DNA from: Deuterostichococcus epilithicus
Lineage: Eukaryota; Chlorophyta; Trebouxiophyceae; Prasiolales; Stichococcaceae
Assembly: GCA_033439295.1 (NCBI GenBank)
Contig: JAVTLE010000016.1
Location: 1,984,001 to 2,048,000 of the forward strand
DNA: 64,000 nucleotides
Direction of reading: 5' to 3'
Made by a program: the position numbers and the translations under genes
Part shown: positions 41,580 to 52,995 of the stretch, in pieces
Layout of the letters: each line of letters opens with the position of its first letter
How positions within the stretch are numbered: the stretch's first letter is position 1
The notes under the pieces: model-generated
The model's input: only the letters and a program-made list of their open reading frames with translations
Database searches by the model: none
Told to the model about the DNA's origin: nothing

Positions 41580-44187
41580 TCAAGCCTCCAGCATGTCCGC
41601 AAGCGTGTTGTAGAACACGGCAAAGTCGCGGTCGTGGTCCAGCATCGCAGCGCGCAGCAGCGGCTCCGCGGCAGCCGGCACGAAGCTTGTCACCGCGTGG
41701 TGGCCCAGCGCCGCGTGCTCCGCCTCCGCAAAATCTCCCTCCGCGTGCACCTGCCAGATCCACGGTGAGAGATGCTGACATCCTGCATTGCCGTGCTTCG
41801 ACTTTGACATCTTCGCCTCCTCCGTACGAACCCGCGTTTTGCAGCGCCAGTGGGTCAGGCTTCCGAAGGGCCCCTGAGTGTCACGCCGATCCGCACATAT
41901 GCTGATCTGCGGACGAGAACTTTGCAGCATCCTGGACCCTGTGCGCGACAGATGAAGCCAGCTGCCTGCCGGACAGCCCACCGCCCGCACATGCCGAGCT
42001 ACGGCTCAAGTGGCCACTGCAGCAGGCGTCAGCACGTGGGCTACATGGAGGCCGCCTGGAGGGGGCACACGGCCCACCTGGCGTGACAAACCAGTGTCAG
42101 AAATGGAGCTACCAGTACAAGTGCACCTCGAGGAACAGCCACTCGGTGAGGGCGCGGTCGTTAGGCGCGAGCACACGCTTGTTGAGCTCCCGGAAGGCGG
42201 CCAGCATCCATGTCTTCTCATAATCTGCCATGTACTCAATGGCCAAGTTGTATCCCATCGCATAGCACGCCTGCGGATCCAGCGGAGATGACGGTTGTTA
42301 AACAGTGATTGACTCCAGCCGCTGCCAAAACCTCGGCCATCTCGCAACCTCGGACAAGAGGCTGTTGACGATGGATTTCCAGTTCTGGGAAACACCTGGG
42401 GTCAGGTCGGGGCCGGCTGAGTGCGCAACCACGGCGCTATGTAGGCACCGCATGCCAGCGCCCATGCCAGGCAAGCAGCACCTCCTTCCTCTTGAGAGCC
42501 CTGATGCCAGCGACGGGGCTGCTGCAGCGCCGCAATCGAAGTCGCTGCACTCGAGAGCACGGCGTTCCGTGGCAAGGCCAAAGCGCGGCTGCACCTGCTC
42601 GGTGGGGTCGGAGGCCTGGCCGCCGGCCATAATGTCGCGCATCATCTGTTGGAACAGCGTCTGGCTGGCGACGGGCGCCACGCCCTCGCCCATGAGCGCC
42701 TCCAGGGGCTCCCCCATCATGCCCTCGTACCAGTCCGAGAACAGCTGCCTGTGCGTCGCACCTGCGGGTGCCACGGCGGCAGTTCTAAGCAGAAGTTCTG
42801 AGTGGCAGTTCTGAGCGGGATCTCAGCGGAAGCAGCATCGTTGGGTTGTTGAAGACAAGAGTGTGCGCCCCGGTCGCCAGACCACCCATCGCCAGATGCC
42901 CTACTTCCAATGCTCGTGGAGGGTCCGCATGGTTCTGACAAAGGCAGGTGTGGTCAAGGAGGGGCCGCACCCTGCGGCTGGTCGTTGTGCATGCCGTACT
43001 CGCCAGCGAGCGGCTGGATGAGCGCCGCCAGCGCAGTGTCACGCCGCACATAGTCGCTGTGCCCGATGCTGCTCTGCACCTGTGTGTAGCATGGGACACA
43101 CCACCTCTGGAGGCGGGTGGTACCATCATGTGTGAAGACATATTAGGCGGCCCGCATGTGAAGCGGCGCATTTCCGCCGTGAGCGCCAGCCGGCAACAAG
43201 TGCACCACAGCAGCAAGGGTGCCTGCTGGAGGTCCAGGCTCTGCCGACGCACCTTCAGCAGCACGGCCGTGAAGGCCGGGTTGAAGGACTCTAGGTTGTA
43301 CGCCAGCTCGTTCAGCACTGGCCGCAGCTTGGCCTCTGCACGACAACACAGTCGCCTACGTGTCGGAACCACCTTGGGGTGGACTTGGGTAATGTCTGTG
43401 CCCCTCCTTACCCGATCTGATGAGCAACTAGTCATCCAAGCAACATATCCTTGCGCGCACGCACTGTTGCTCAATCGACAGTGCTTTGCTGTCGCTTGCA
43501 CAACTGGATTAGCACGCACCCCAGTTCTCCAGCGTCAGCGCCCGCAGGTTGCGGTCGAAACGGCGCAGGGCAGCGATCGATGCGCCATTGTCCAGCTGGA
43601 CCTGGCGCAGCAACATGTTGGCAACTCAGACAGCGATAAAACTTTCAAGAGCCAAGATGAGACAGCTTGGAGGTCACAGTTGTCAGCAAGCCTGGTCACG
43701 TCTCACCTCCAGCGCCTTCACGGCCTCATGCGATATAAGGCCACCAGCAGATGGCCCTGGCCGTGTCGCCGCAGTCTCTGCACGTGCGATCATGCAGCGG
43801 CGATCAGCAGCCAAGCACTGAGGCAATTGAACATGGTCTCTCAAGCACGGTGCCCTGCATATGTGGGACCATAATTGGCGCTGCTCAGGGGCAGGAAACC
43901 TGCAACTGCGGTGTCCTCACCTGGCCGCGAGACAGGCGCCTCTGGGCGGATCGGCGTGTGCACGCAGACAGGCGCCAGCCGTTGGCGGTGAGTCACGGGC
44001 TGCGATCGCAGACAGGACGCGTTTCGGTGGAGTTGGCCGACGTGTCAGTGCAGTGCAGGTTGCATCCCGTTTCCACTGCATCCCAATGCAAACTTGTAGA
44101 TGAAATTCGTTTTGAACACACCTGGGCTCTGCAGGGCTGCAGCGGGCGGGCCACGCTGCCGGTGAAAGCTGCCATGCGGCTGTGCAT
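41580..44187 (-). CDS. Putative plastid protein of the heme-oxygenase-fold metalloenzyme type
   Basis: The gene reads: probable leader MHSRMAAFTGSVARPLQPCR (ATG 44187 or 44175), a short Pro/Arg-rich exon (about 43985-43920), LRQVQLDNGASIAALRRFDR with NLRALTLENWG (43605-43515), AKLRPVLNELAYNLESFNPA followed by FTAVLLKVRRQSLDLQQ (43340-43215), SDYVRRDTALAALIQPLAGE followed by YGMHND (43060-42975), THRQLFSDWYEGMMGEPLEA (about 42760), MGYNLAIEYMADYEKTWMLA (about 42270-42210) and LTEWLFLE|VHAEGDFAEAEH (about 42130, 41755). It ends VFYNTLADMLEA, stop at 41580. All-helical text with H-x3-D-x5-H (HAEGDFAEAEH) and spaced Glu/His resembles the iron-containing redox enzyme/CADD/UndA/TenA superfamily. 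That assignment rests on motif shape only; the substrate is unknown and the first exons are uncertain. Confidence 0.5.
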
Positions 44188-44573
44188 GCAGTTCGCTTGA
44201 ACGAACGCCATTTGACGGCCTGGCTCCGAATGCACGGCAGGTCAACCAAGCAACACAACGGGCATTTCCGATCGGGGCAAGAATGAAAGCTGGAGCAGCA
44301 GTGTACACTTCCGACAGCGTTAATGCGACTGCTCCGACAGTGCTTTTGTGGGTAACAGCTTGGCGGGGTAAACTACAGCAGTTTTTCAATAAACCCTGTC
44401 GCAGGCCCAGCACGCACACGAGACTGCTTCAGTGCTCCTCAGGCCCTGACTAGGTGTAGGTACAGGGCGAGCTCACAGGGAGCCAACGTTTGATTGGCAC
44501 AGTCTGCTTGGCACGCGCATAGCGCTTGCGACACGACAGCGTGCCCGAGGCCAGCACGCAAATTGCGTCCTGC
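44188..44573. other. Intergenic between ClpP 3' end and HO-fold gene 5' end
   Basis: Nothing coding recognised; must contain the promoter of the HO-fold gene. Confidence 0.45.
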
Positions 44574-47050
44574 CTAGTCCTCCTTCTTGCGAGTGTCTGG
44601 CTCCAGCCCCGACGTGTGCGGCTGCACATCAGCAGAATGGACAGTAAGCTTCAAGCACTGAACCGAAGACTCAGCGATGACGACCTTTCATGTACAGCAC
44701 AACATGAAGCATCTCACCTCCAGCGGCACGCCCTGGAAGCGCTTTGTCCGGCTGCCGTCATCATCGTCAAAGTCGCCCCTGCAGAACGGATGTGCGGGAG
44801 GGGTTGAGAGACGAGGCAGTCAGTCAAGCACGGGCGGTCAGGCTAATAACGCAATGCTGTTCCCAAGTGCACATCGTGTGAGTCGAGGAGCGCACCAGTT
44901 CACATACTCCTCCTTGGTCTTCGGGAAGTCACGCGTGCTGCCCTGCAGCACAGCAGGAGTGGCAGCGTTCACGGCACCAGCGTACAGCACCTCACTGACG
45001 GCGGCCCTAATTGCCATGCATCAAGCAGACTTTCCCCATGGACACAACCGGCACTGCAGCAGCGCACCCAGCTATGTCCTGTCTTGACAAGTAAGGCGGG
45101 TGCCTTCCAGGTTCAACAGCCATGCAGCGCGGCCTTGAAGCCCGCAAGTTTGCATTGCACGACTGTCTGGAACAGGGACTTTTTGAGCAGTCATAAGACC
45201 GAACCGTGAACTTGAAGCCGGCGTCGTCGCCACCGATGACATGGTCGAGCAGGCCATACTGCTTCGCCTCTAGCGGCGACATGTACCTGTCCCGATCCGT
45301 GTCCTCCTCCAGCTGCGGCAGGACAAAGTAAAGGCTCAGCGACATTGGCCTTGGCAGGTACGACGACGCAGCGCAGCTGGCTGTGTCTGTTGCGGGATGT
45401 GTCATCCAGGTGGGGCGGGTCGCGAAAGAAAATTTTAGGGCTGGGCGCCACCAGGCGGATGGGAACAGGGCAAGCGCTGCAGTGTAGGTGTCGCATATGG
45501 GTGGCGGCAATGCATCCATTTACGCGTCACAGGGTGAAAGGACATGCGACATGTAAGAGTCCAAGGCTGTACAGACATCGGACAGACTGAGAGCGGCTCA
45601 CCTTCTCGAAGGGCTGCCCGGTGTAGTCGGCCATGATCTTGTTCAGGTTGTTCTTGTGGTACATGATCTCCCGCGCCTGGATCTCAATGTCCACTGCCTG
45701 CGCTCCAGCAGCAGCAGCACCGCTCAGCAGTGTGGCACATCAAGACAGCATGTGAGACCCGCCGTTGACGCGCTGCTACATGACGGTTTGAGCATGACAA
45801 AGCCTGCATGACACAGCCTGCGCGACAGCCATGACTTCGAGCAGTAGGCTGGGTGTGAACCCCTTGCCTGGCCTGAGGCTCCGCCGAGCGGCTGGTGGAT
45901 CATGATGCGGGCATTGGGCATCGAATACCGCTTGCCCTTGGTGCCCGCACCCAGAAGGAACGCGCCCATCGATGCCGCCAGACCGAAGCAGTAGGTCTGC
46001 ACGTCGCACCGGCACATCTGCGAGCAGGAGGGGTGGCCATGAGCAACACATCGATACGAGCTTGTGAGGTTGATTGCTTGATGCAATGCAGCTTTGTCAG
46101 CAGCAGGCGTCCCTCGGGTGGTGCTGTGTGGAAAGTGTGATGCATGGCCACTCACCATCATAGCGTCATAGATGCCCATGCCCGCCGTCACGGAGCCGCC
46201 AGGGGAGTTGATGAACAATTTGATGTCCTGCAAGCAGGGTCCACGGTCATGAGCATGTGCGGCAGGCGGCACTCAGCATGAAGCTCATTGACGGCAGCAG
46301 CCGGCCACAAACAATGGTGGTGCTGCGCACCCTGTTGGGCGCCTGCGAATCGAGCAGGAGCAGCTGGCTGATGACCGCATCCGCGGAAAAGTCGTTCACC
46401 TGTCGAAGCGCACAAACGGAAGCGTCACTCAGCTGGCGTGGATTGGTGTCCTCTAACACGTTGAAACAAGCCAGGTCACCACGCTGCTCGTCTGCAGCGG
46501 GGCACAATCAAGTCTCGTTTCTGTTCTCGCACTCTGACATGCTCACCTCGCCGCCCAGGAACACGATTCGTTGCCGCAGCAGCAAGCCGAAGGGGTCTCC
46601 CGCCATGTCCTGCGTCCTGCGAGCGTTGTGAGCACACGTGTGTGACGGCTGGTGAATCTCGAAGGGACGCCGTATGTGCAGCGGCAGCGGCAGAAGTGTA
46701 CTACCTCACAAGGCAACCACACGTGACTCTGTGCATGTCAAAGTCTCAAATACAAGCCACGACCCGCCGGCGACTCTGACCGCCTGCCTGGCACTGGCAG
46801 CCGTGTGCGACTTGCATTGTCGACAGGGCTGCCTGCATCCCCACCTCGGGGCCATTTGAGGTGGCGCCTGTGGCTGCCCAGCAACGATGGGCGTCGCTGC
46901 AGTCCTCTGCCGGGCCTGTCGCGCATGCTGTGGCTGTCTGAGCGCTGGCCTGCACAGGAGCTGTGGCTGGGCAGCCTTGCTGGTGCTGCAGCCGGCTAAC
47001 CTGTTAAGCCTGGGCAACTGGCAGCACGGCAGGTGCATTGCCTGCGCCAT
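44574..47050 (-). CDS. Nuclear-encoded ClpP proteolytic subunit, probably plastid
   Basis: ATP-dependent Clp protease core subunit. The ATG at 47050 starts a Gln/Arg/Pro-rich leader ([20 protein letters not shown] onward, about 65 residues), consistent with plastid import. Exon 1 splices into [20 protein letters not shown] followed by GGE (46620-46550). Next are [20 protein letters not shown] (46400-46340), [20 protein letters not shown] (46230-46165), [18 protein letters not shown] (46015-45950) with the catalytic Ser in [18 protein letters not shown] (catalytic His), [20 protein letters not shown] (45697) and [20 protein letters not shown] (catalytic Asp in DRDRYM, 45300). All three catalytic residues are present, so it is a ClpP rather than a ClpR. 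A C-terminal extension follows over three exons: [20 protein letters not shown] (44985), [20 protein letters not shown] (44777) and [15 protein letters not shown], stop at 44574. Closest by eye to plant CLPP3/CLPP5. Confidence 0.87.
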
Positions 47051-47832
47051 ATTCAAAGAGCGCTAATCAAACTCACGCAAGCTGCACCTCTGAGCTCGGC
47101 TGCAATCGCCACAACAGGCCTGGCAAACAGGTTGATCAGGGTGCTGTCGTCAAAAAGGGGCGTCGAAAAGGGACAAGGGGGAGTGCAAAACTCGGCGAAA
47201 ATGCAGGTCCCCGCACTTGCCGCTTCCTGCCATGACTGCTACTGACACTGTACACGCGCGCTCATCCGTTGCCAAAACCCGCTCTCCTGGCAGCTGTGCA
47301 ACTTGAAGCCGGTAGAGACGTCCGTACGGGCGTTCGCACTGTCACATCTCACGTGGAAGAGTTCCGACAGCTGCAACGCCGGGAGTCTTGGACGCCTGAG
47401 GGTTTGCTTCAGTCGCGGGACTGCCGCATACTGCCAGGTAACCCTACTCAACCGGGGTCTGGCGTTCCGCAACGACTGCTTGTCCCACTGTTGGATGGCT
47501 CCTTCCTTGGACGGGTTGCAACTCACTCCTGAGGCCGTGGCCAAGCCTGTGCACGTACACCCACCTGTTACATCTGTGTTCGAAGTCGTCATAAGGCCTC
47601 ATCTTGCGGACACCACTACACTAGCGCAATTGCGGCTCAGCTGTCCCCAGAAGCGGTTGCCTCCCTTTCTTACCCCCGGCCTTTGGTAGCGCCAGCCCTC
47701 TGCACACTCGAAGCTTCCATGTTCAACCTCGCGCACTCTCCCCACCGTGCGGACGCTCCTGGGCATAGCCGCAGCTTGACTCTGGAGGCGTGCCATGCTG
47801 ACCATGCTGTGACCATGTGCAGCGCTCGCAGC
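47051..47832. promoter_or_regulatory. Divergent region between ClpP and UBE2S
   Basis: 780 bases between divergent start codons. No protein family was recognised. A few in-frame ATGs upstream of 47833 exist (for example 47815) and could extend UBE2S slightly. Confidence 0.45.
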
Positions 47833-49082
47833 ATGTCGGCCGTGGGGCCGGCGGTGTTCAGCCGGCTCGCCAAGGAGCTGAGGGAGCTCACAAAGCAGCC
47901 ATGCGAAGGCATCAGGGTGAGCCTGCACGTTCCACCAATTGTTTCCAGCGCTGCCTCAGGCGGAGCCATTGCAGCGCCACCGTCCTGCCCAGTGGCGCCA
48001 TGACACTCTGTCACTTTGTTGCAGGTCCTCGTGAACGAGGACAACATCGCAGACCTCCGGGCAGAGCTAGAGGGTCCAGGTGAGCTTCGGGGCCTGTGGG
48101 CGTTTGTGGCTGGCGGGCAAACGGTGTGCAGTATGCGTCAGCTGCTCATGTTACTGAAAGTGTGCAGCTTTGACAGGCTCATGCATATCGTCTTGCAGCC
48201 GGCACCCCGTATGAGGGCGGCCTCTTTCGCATGAAGCTGGTGCTCGGCGAGGACTTCCCCACAGCGCCCCCAAAGGGTGATTGCAGCCTCACCTGCGAGA
48301 CGTGCTCGACTTTGCGTACATCTTGCTTTTTACCAAATGCTGCAACTTTTCCTGTTGTCATTGCGCCGATCGACAGGTCGAAAAGCTGAGCTCGAAGCAT
48401 ACCCGCACGTCTGAGACCAGCTATTCTCATCTGCTTCCAGGCTTCTTCACAACAAAGATCTTTCACCCAAACGTGTCGAAGGCCGGCGAGATCTGCGTCA
48501 ATGTCCTCAAACGGGACTGGACCGAGGATATGGGGCTGCGCCACGTGCTGGTGGTCATCCGCTGCCTACTGATCGAGCCGTTTCCGGAGTCGGCGCTGAA
48601 CGAGGAGGCAGGTCGCCTGCTCATGGAGGACTACGAGCAGTATGCCTCGCACGCGCGCCTGATGACCAGCATCCATGCGCAGCAGACAGCCAAGCGGTGC
48701 GCCCCAGTCTGATACACATGTTAAACACCAAGGCGCGGTCGTGACATGTGTTTTGTAATCCGTGAGCTGCCAGCTGGCTGATTGATGGAGCCCACGTGCC
48801 CGATTAATGTTCCCGCAATCATGCGCTGCAGTGCTGTTGTAGAGTGCCGCCGTTTCTTGGAGCATCGCCCCTGTGACAGCACTCTGTAAAGTGCCTCTTC
48901 GTGCCTGCTGCAGGCCGACGCCGCTCACAGCCAGCGGCGGCGCTAATGCCGTCAACAGCGGCAGCGCAGAGAAAGATGGCTCAGACCCGGCCTCGCCCGC
49001 CGTCAAGAAGTCAAAGGCGATCACAGATAAGGCGAAGGCCAAGGCCGCGGCAGCGAAGAAGCGCGGCCTGAAGCGGCTCTGA
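47833..49082 (+). CDS. UBE2S: Ubiquitin-conjugating enzyme E2 S (APC/C chain-elongating E2)
   Basis: UBE2S extends K11-linked ubiquitin chains on substrates of the anaphase-promoting complex. Exons 47833-47916, 48025-48079, 48199-48276, 48441-48696 and 48914-49082 give 642 bases in frame, 213 residues. The order of motifs is [77 protein letters not shown] with the active-site Cys in [47 protein letters not shown] Lys/Ala-rich tail of about 55 residues ends KKRGLKRL, the C-terminal Leu-Arg-type peptide by which UBE2S docks on the APC/C (established for human and seen in plant UBC22). ATG 47833 fits the short plant N-terminus; 47815 is an alternative. Confidence 0.93.
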
Positions 49083-49406
49083 AGCAGGAACCCGCTGGTC
49101 GCTGCAGAGCCGCTCAAGACGACCCATCATTCTTGTTGACCACCCTACAGACTAGCCGAACTAGCTGCAGCCGGCACCAGGAGTTCAGACCCAGACATTG
49201 ATGTCAGCAGTGTTGCCGGGGTCGCATGCTTGTTGCTGTTGCATGTTCCGAAACGACCAGACGAGGTTGACGTCACACTTTGGTCTCAGCTAGGAAGTCA
49301 GTTTTCCTGAAGCTTGTCGAGCTTGCATGTCGAAATGCAAGCCTGAAGAAGGCTGGAAGCTCCGATCCAGACTGCGAATACCTAGGGGAGCCGCTCTAGA
49401 GAGCAC
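49083..49406. other. Intergenic between convergent UBE2S and decarboxylase genes
   Basis: Holds both 3' ends; no further feature seen. Confidence 0.5.
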
Positions 49407-49844
49407 CTACTGACACACAACACAGACGGTTTGAAGCTCGGAGTCAGCTGCGCCATTGACCACGCCACCATTCGCAATGACACATTTTAAAGCAGCGAGC
49501 GCTACCTTGGTCAGCACCTCGCCGGGCACTGCCACTGGGATGCCGGGCGGGTAAGGGCACAATAATTCTGCGCTGACCCGGTCTGCCGCAGCGCTCCATG
49601 GCACCCTGAAAAGATGGCATGCAAATTCCTTAGGGCCATATGCCATCTTATACGCTTCAATAACCTCCATCCTCAGAGCTATGTGCAGCACCTTCGACCT
49701 TCATGCATTCCTGTAACTGTGCAGCTGGGCTGCAGTACTGAACATTCGCCATTTACCTCTCAGCAGGCGCAAAATGCGCCTCCCTCGGCGTCATGCGCAT
49801 GACCGGCGCATGCTCCGACAACGCTGCATCCTGCGGAATTGAAA

Positions 49845-49889
<45 letters not shown>

Positions 49890-52115
49890 CCACGCTGTCT
49901 TGGTGCTGGTGGCACAGCGCCTGCAGTGCTGCAATGAGCCGCGCTGCGTGTTGCATGGTGCTGCCGGCGCCGAATGCCGCCAGTATCAGGCTCGAAGTCG
50001 CCAGCTCGGTCGCGACGCCGTGCTGCTCTGCCAGCCAGTCTGCTGCCTGGTAGCCTGTGTGACACCAGTGCCTTGCCTGTTCATGAGCATATACTGAGTG
50101 CAATATGATGGGCGCATCCAGGTGCCGTAAGTTACAAGTGACTCACAACATCGCTCTAAGAGAAGGGCTCACCTGTGATGCCGAGGCCACCAACGTGAAG
50201 CGTCAGCTTCAGTGGATCCACTGCTGGCAGGCTGGTGCCTGCAGACAGCACCCGCAGCCCCGACATGGCTGCGGCTGCGTCCCTGGCCACCGCGGCTGCT
50301 GACACAGCCTCGTCAAAGGCGCCTGGTGCTGCGGCCGCGGCGCGTGCGGCGTCGAGCGACGCCATGAGCAAATAGCTGGGGCTGGAACTCTGCGAAGCAA
50401 GGCGAGCTCGTGTCACCATACCACTGCGGAAACAGCGCATGTTCCCAGGTGCAGCATAAGATTGGTACTGGGTGATGGGGACATAAGCTGGCAACACGAG
50501 GATGCAGTAGACTCGCGGGAATCCTGAATACCTGCAGGATCTGGAGGACCCTGGAGATGTGCTCGCTGAGCTGCAGGGCGCGTGCGCCCCTAGCATGCAG
50601 CATCGAAGACTGCGTCATCGAGCTCAGCATCTTGTGCGTGGACTGCACCGAGATGTCTGCATGGTCACAGCTGCCGGCGAGGGCTGCCTGCAGTGGCACA
50701 GCGCAGCTAGTCAGCAAACCATAAATCCTGACTTTCTGGGCAGTCAAGCTTCATTTATCAGGCTGCTGCAGTGCTTACCTCGGGAAAGCGGTCGTCAAAA
50801 CCGCAGTGGGCGCCGTGTGCCTCGTCGACGATGAGCAGGGCGTCATGCTGGTGGCAGACGGCCGCGAGGCCTGCAGCGCGAACAGAATGAGGAGGCGGCT
50901 GAAGCGCAGAGAGCTGGGGCCGAAGTGCAGCTTTGCAGCGTCCCGATGTGTTGGCATTCGTGCTTGGGATTGGGTAAATATGCCCAGTGGCCACAGCGGT
51001 CTGGCCACAAGGCTGCAGTAAGGCGGCGAGCGGCGCACCGGCGACGTTGGAGGCGGTACCAAAGTAGGTGGGCGACACGACCAGGGCCGCCTTGGCCGGG
51101 CTGCCAGACTCTGCCGCCCGGACGAAGGCAGCCTCCAGGGCTGCGGGCGTCAAATCCTGTGCGATGTCCCAGCCAGGCACCGTGCGCGGCTGCACCCACT
51201 GCGGCCTGCACCCTGTGATGTAGCTGACTCAGCCGGGCATTGCTGGCGTATGTTCGTCGTGTCCGTTTGCCGACTGCATCTGGGGAAGCAATGCCCCATG
51301 CAGGAGGCTCTGTGACGCTATAGAGACACCACGAAAGGCACTGCTCGCTGCATCCTGGGTCCTCGTTCACGGCAGCCAAGTTTTTGAAGGCACACGGGTT
51401 GAGCGTGACACAGCACGCCAATGGACACGAGGGCTTGAGCAGCGCGCCTGCCAGCACCATGGCCGACACAGCGGACAGGTGACAATTGCGCGCGGCAATC
51501 AGCGTGTCGCGGGGCCCGCACGCCGCCATGACGGCGGCGTGGATGCCGCATGTCGTGCCATTGACCAGAAACCAGGTCCGATCGGCGCCGAAGGCCGCCG
51601 CCGCCAGGCGCTGCGCCTCTGCAATGGCACCGGTTGGCGAGGACAGGTAGTCCAGGCCTGTAGCAGGATGGCAGTAGGTCGCCGGTGGCCAGGAGCGCAG
51701 GCTGGCAGGGACCGGCTCAGAACTCCAGTCTGTGCTGTGCGTTCATGGTGGGCACAGGACACAGTGTTGTTCTGTGCAGCCAGGGAGGTGTACACGAGCA
51801 TGCTTTGACGCCGTCAGGGACCACAATGGCACAACACCCACCTGGCAGCTCAGTCAGATCGTGGCGCAATGCTGCATCTCCCAACACAGCCCGCAGGCGT
51901 GTATGCACGCCCGTGCCACGCTGAGTGCAGAAGATGTAGCAACATCGAGAAAGAACAGGTCGTTTGGTGAATTTCATTGCGCAGCGTTTAGATAACCCTG
52001 AGAGCAATGACGGGGAGGCTATGCGCAACCTCACCTTGTGGCCAGGAACGTGAAGAGGCACTTCGTCAGGCCGGCTCGCCACGTTATGCACGGCATCGAG
52101 CAGCGGCGTGGTCGC
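49407..52115 (-). CDS. Orn/Lys/Arg decarboxylase (PLP-dependent, bacterial/plastid type)
   Basis: PLP enzyme that decarboxylates a basic amino acid (polyamine or cadaverine synthesis; the substrate is not readable here). The first firmly conserved exon reads TTPLLDAVHNVASRPDEVPL followed by HVPGHK (52095-52038). Then RGTGVHTRLRAVLGDAALRH with DLTELPG (51925), YLSSPTGAIAEAQRLAAAAF (51655), WFLVNGTTCGIHAAVMAACG (51570), RNCHLSAVSAMVLAGALLKP (51495), ALVVSPTYFGTASNVAGAPL (51095), DALLIVDEAHGAHCGF (50845-50795) with the PLP-ring Asp/His, and STHKMLSSMTQSSMLHARGA (50645) with the PLP Lys in THKML. Then SSPSYLLMASLDAARAAAAA (50395), a poly-Gln run in the middle of the C-terminal domain and PPGIPVAVPGEVL (49545), the family C-terminal motif. 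Stop at 49407. The start codon is not fixed; an upstream exon near 52574-52461 may supply the N-terminus. Confidence 0.85.
49845..49887. repeat. (CTG)n microsatellite coding poly-Gln
   Basis: About 14 CAG codons (with one CAA) on the minus strand encode an uninterrupted Gln run within the decarboxylase, between HQHQDSVG and LSIPQDAAL. Confidence 0.9.
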
Positions 52116-52995
52116 TTGCTCGTGGTCGCCGCCGCAGCAGGCTGCGGTGCAGCATGCAATATTCCGTGTCGTACGCTTCTGACGCTCTGCGCAATGACTG
52201 ATGAATGTCCTTCCGGTTCGGTCGGATGTTATGAATGAAGCTGGGACGTTGAGAGGCTTGCGCTGCGGCGAACTGTGGCGTGCGCACTCCTGCCGCTGAC
52301 CCAGCAAATCACACGAGCTGCCCAGAATCATCTATACGATGGAGCACCTGCAACCTGCGACGCAGGCGTCCCACCTGTAATCCTCTGCGACTTCCCAAAT
52401 GCGTGACGCTTCGTTGCTTCATTGTGAAGTCTGAGTCGCCCTGGGGCGATTTGCGAGTCTTCACCTACTGGGGCTTGTCTCCACCACATGCACAAGCTGC
52501 ACGCCGCCGACGGAGGAGGCCATTGCCAGGCACACGCGCCGCGGGACCCCGTCAAGCTTGCTTAGGAGCTCCATAGCGGCACCCTCCTGCGGCAGGAGGG
52601 CGTCGCGGCACAGCTTGCCAGCATGAATCGCGGAAACTATCGGGGCGCTCCAGGTGGGCATCAGGACTGTGGTGCTGCCAGCGGCACCGAGAGTGACACA
52701 CTGCTGCACTGCATCTCACGCACATCGCTGCTGTGGTGGCTACTGAGGCATGTGAGCTTCTCAAAGTCCAAGGAACACAGTAGTGCATCAAGTTTTGAGC
52801 CCGTGGCCATGGGGAGCTCATGCTGCGGGGTGGCGCGGCCAGCATCGGAAAACGACTATTCGATTGCTGGGGCATCCTTTGGCGATGTGCACCGATCAGC
52901 AGCGCCTGGAGGATTCCCGAATGAGGCTGGGCAGCACAGCAGTCACAGTGGTCCATGCCAGCCGCAGCGCTGACCTTGCCACGGCTGCCGTGCAG
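52116..52995. promoter_or_regulatory. Divergent region between decarboxylase and eIF3a; possible first exons
   Basis: A minus-strand frame at 52574-52461 (MELLSKLDGVPRRVCLAMAS, then VGGVQLVHVVET) ends at a good donor AG|GTGAAG and could be a 5' decarboxylase exon, but its phase does not join directly to the first conserved exon, so an extra exon would be needed. The eIF3a start codon must also lie in this region, in an exon ending about ATGG, and was not found. Confidence 0.35.

Noticed and set aside
52461-52709. Separate small minus-strand gene
   Set aside because: It ends at a good splice donor and lies just upstream of the decarboxylase, so an exon is as likely; no family match either way.
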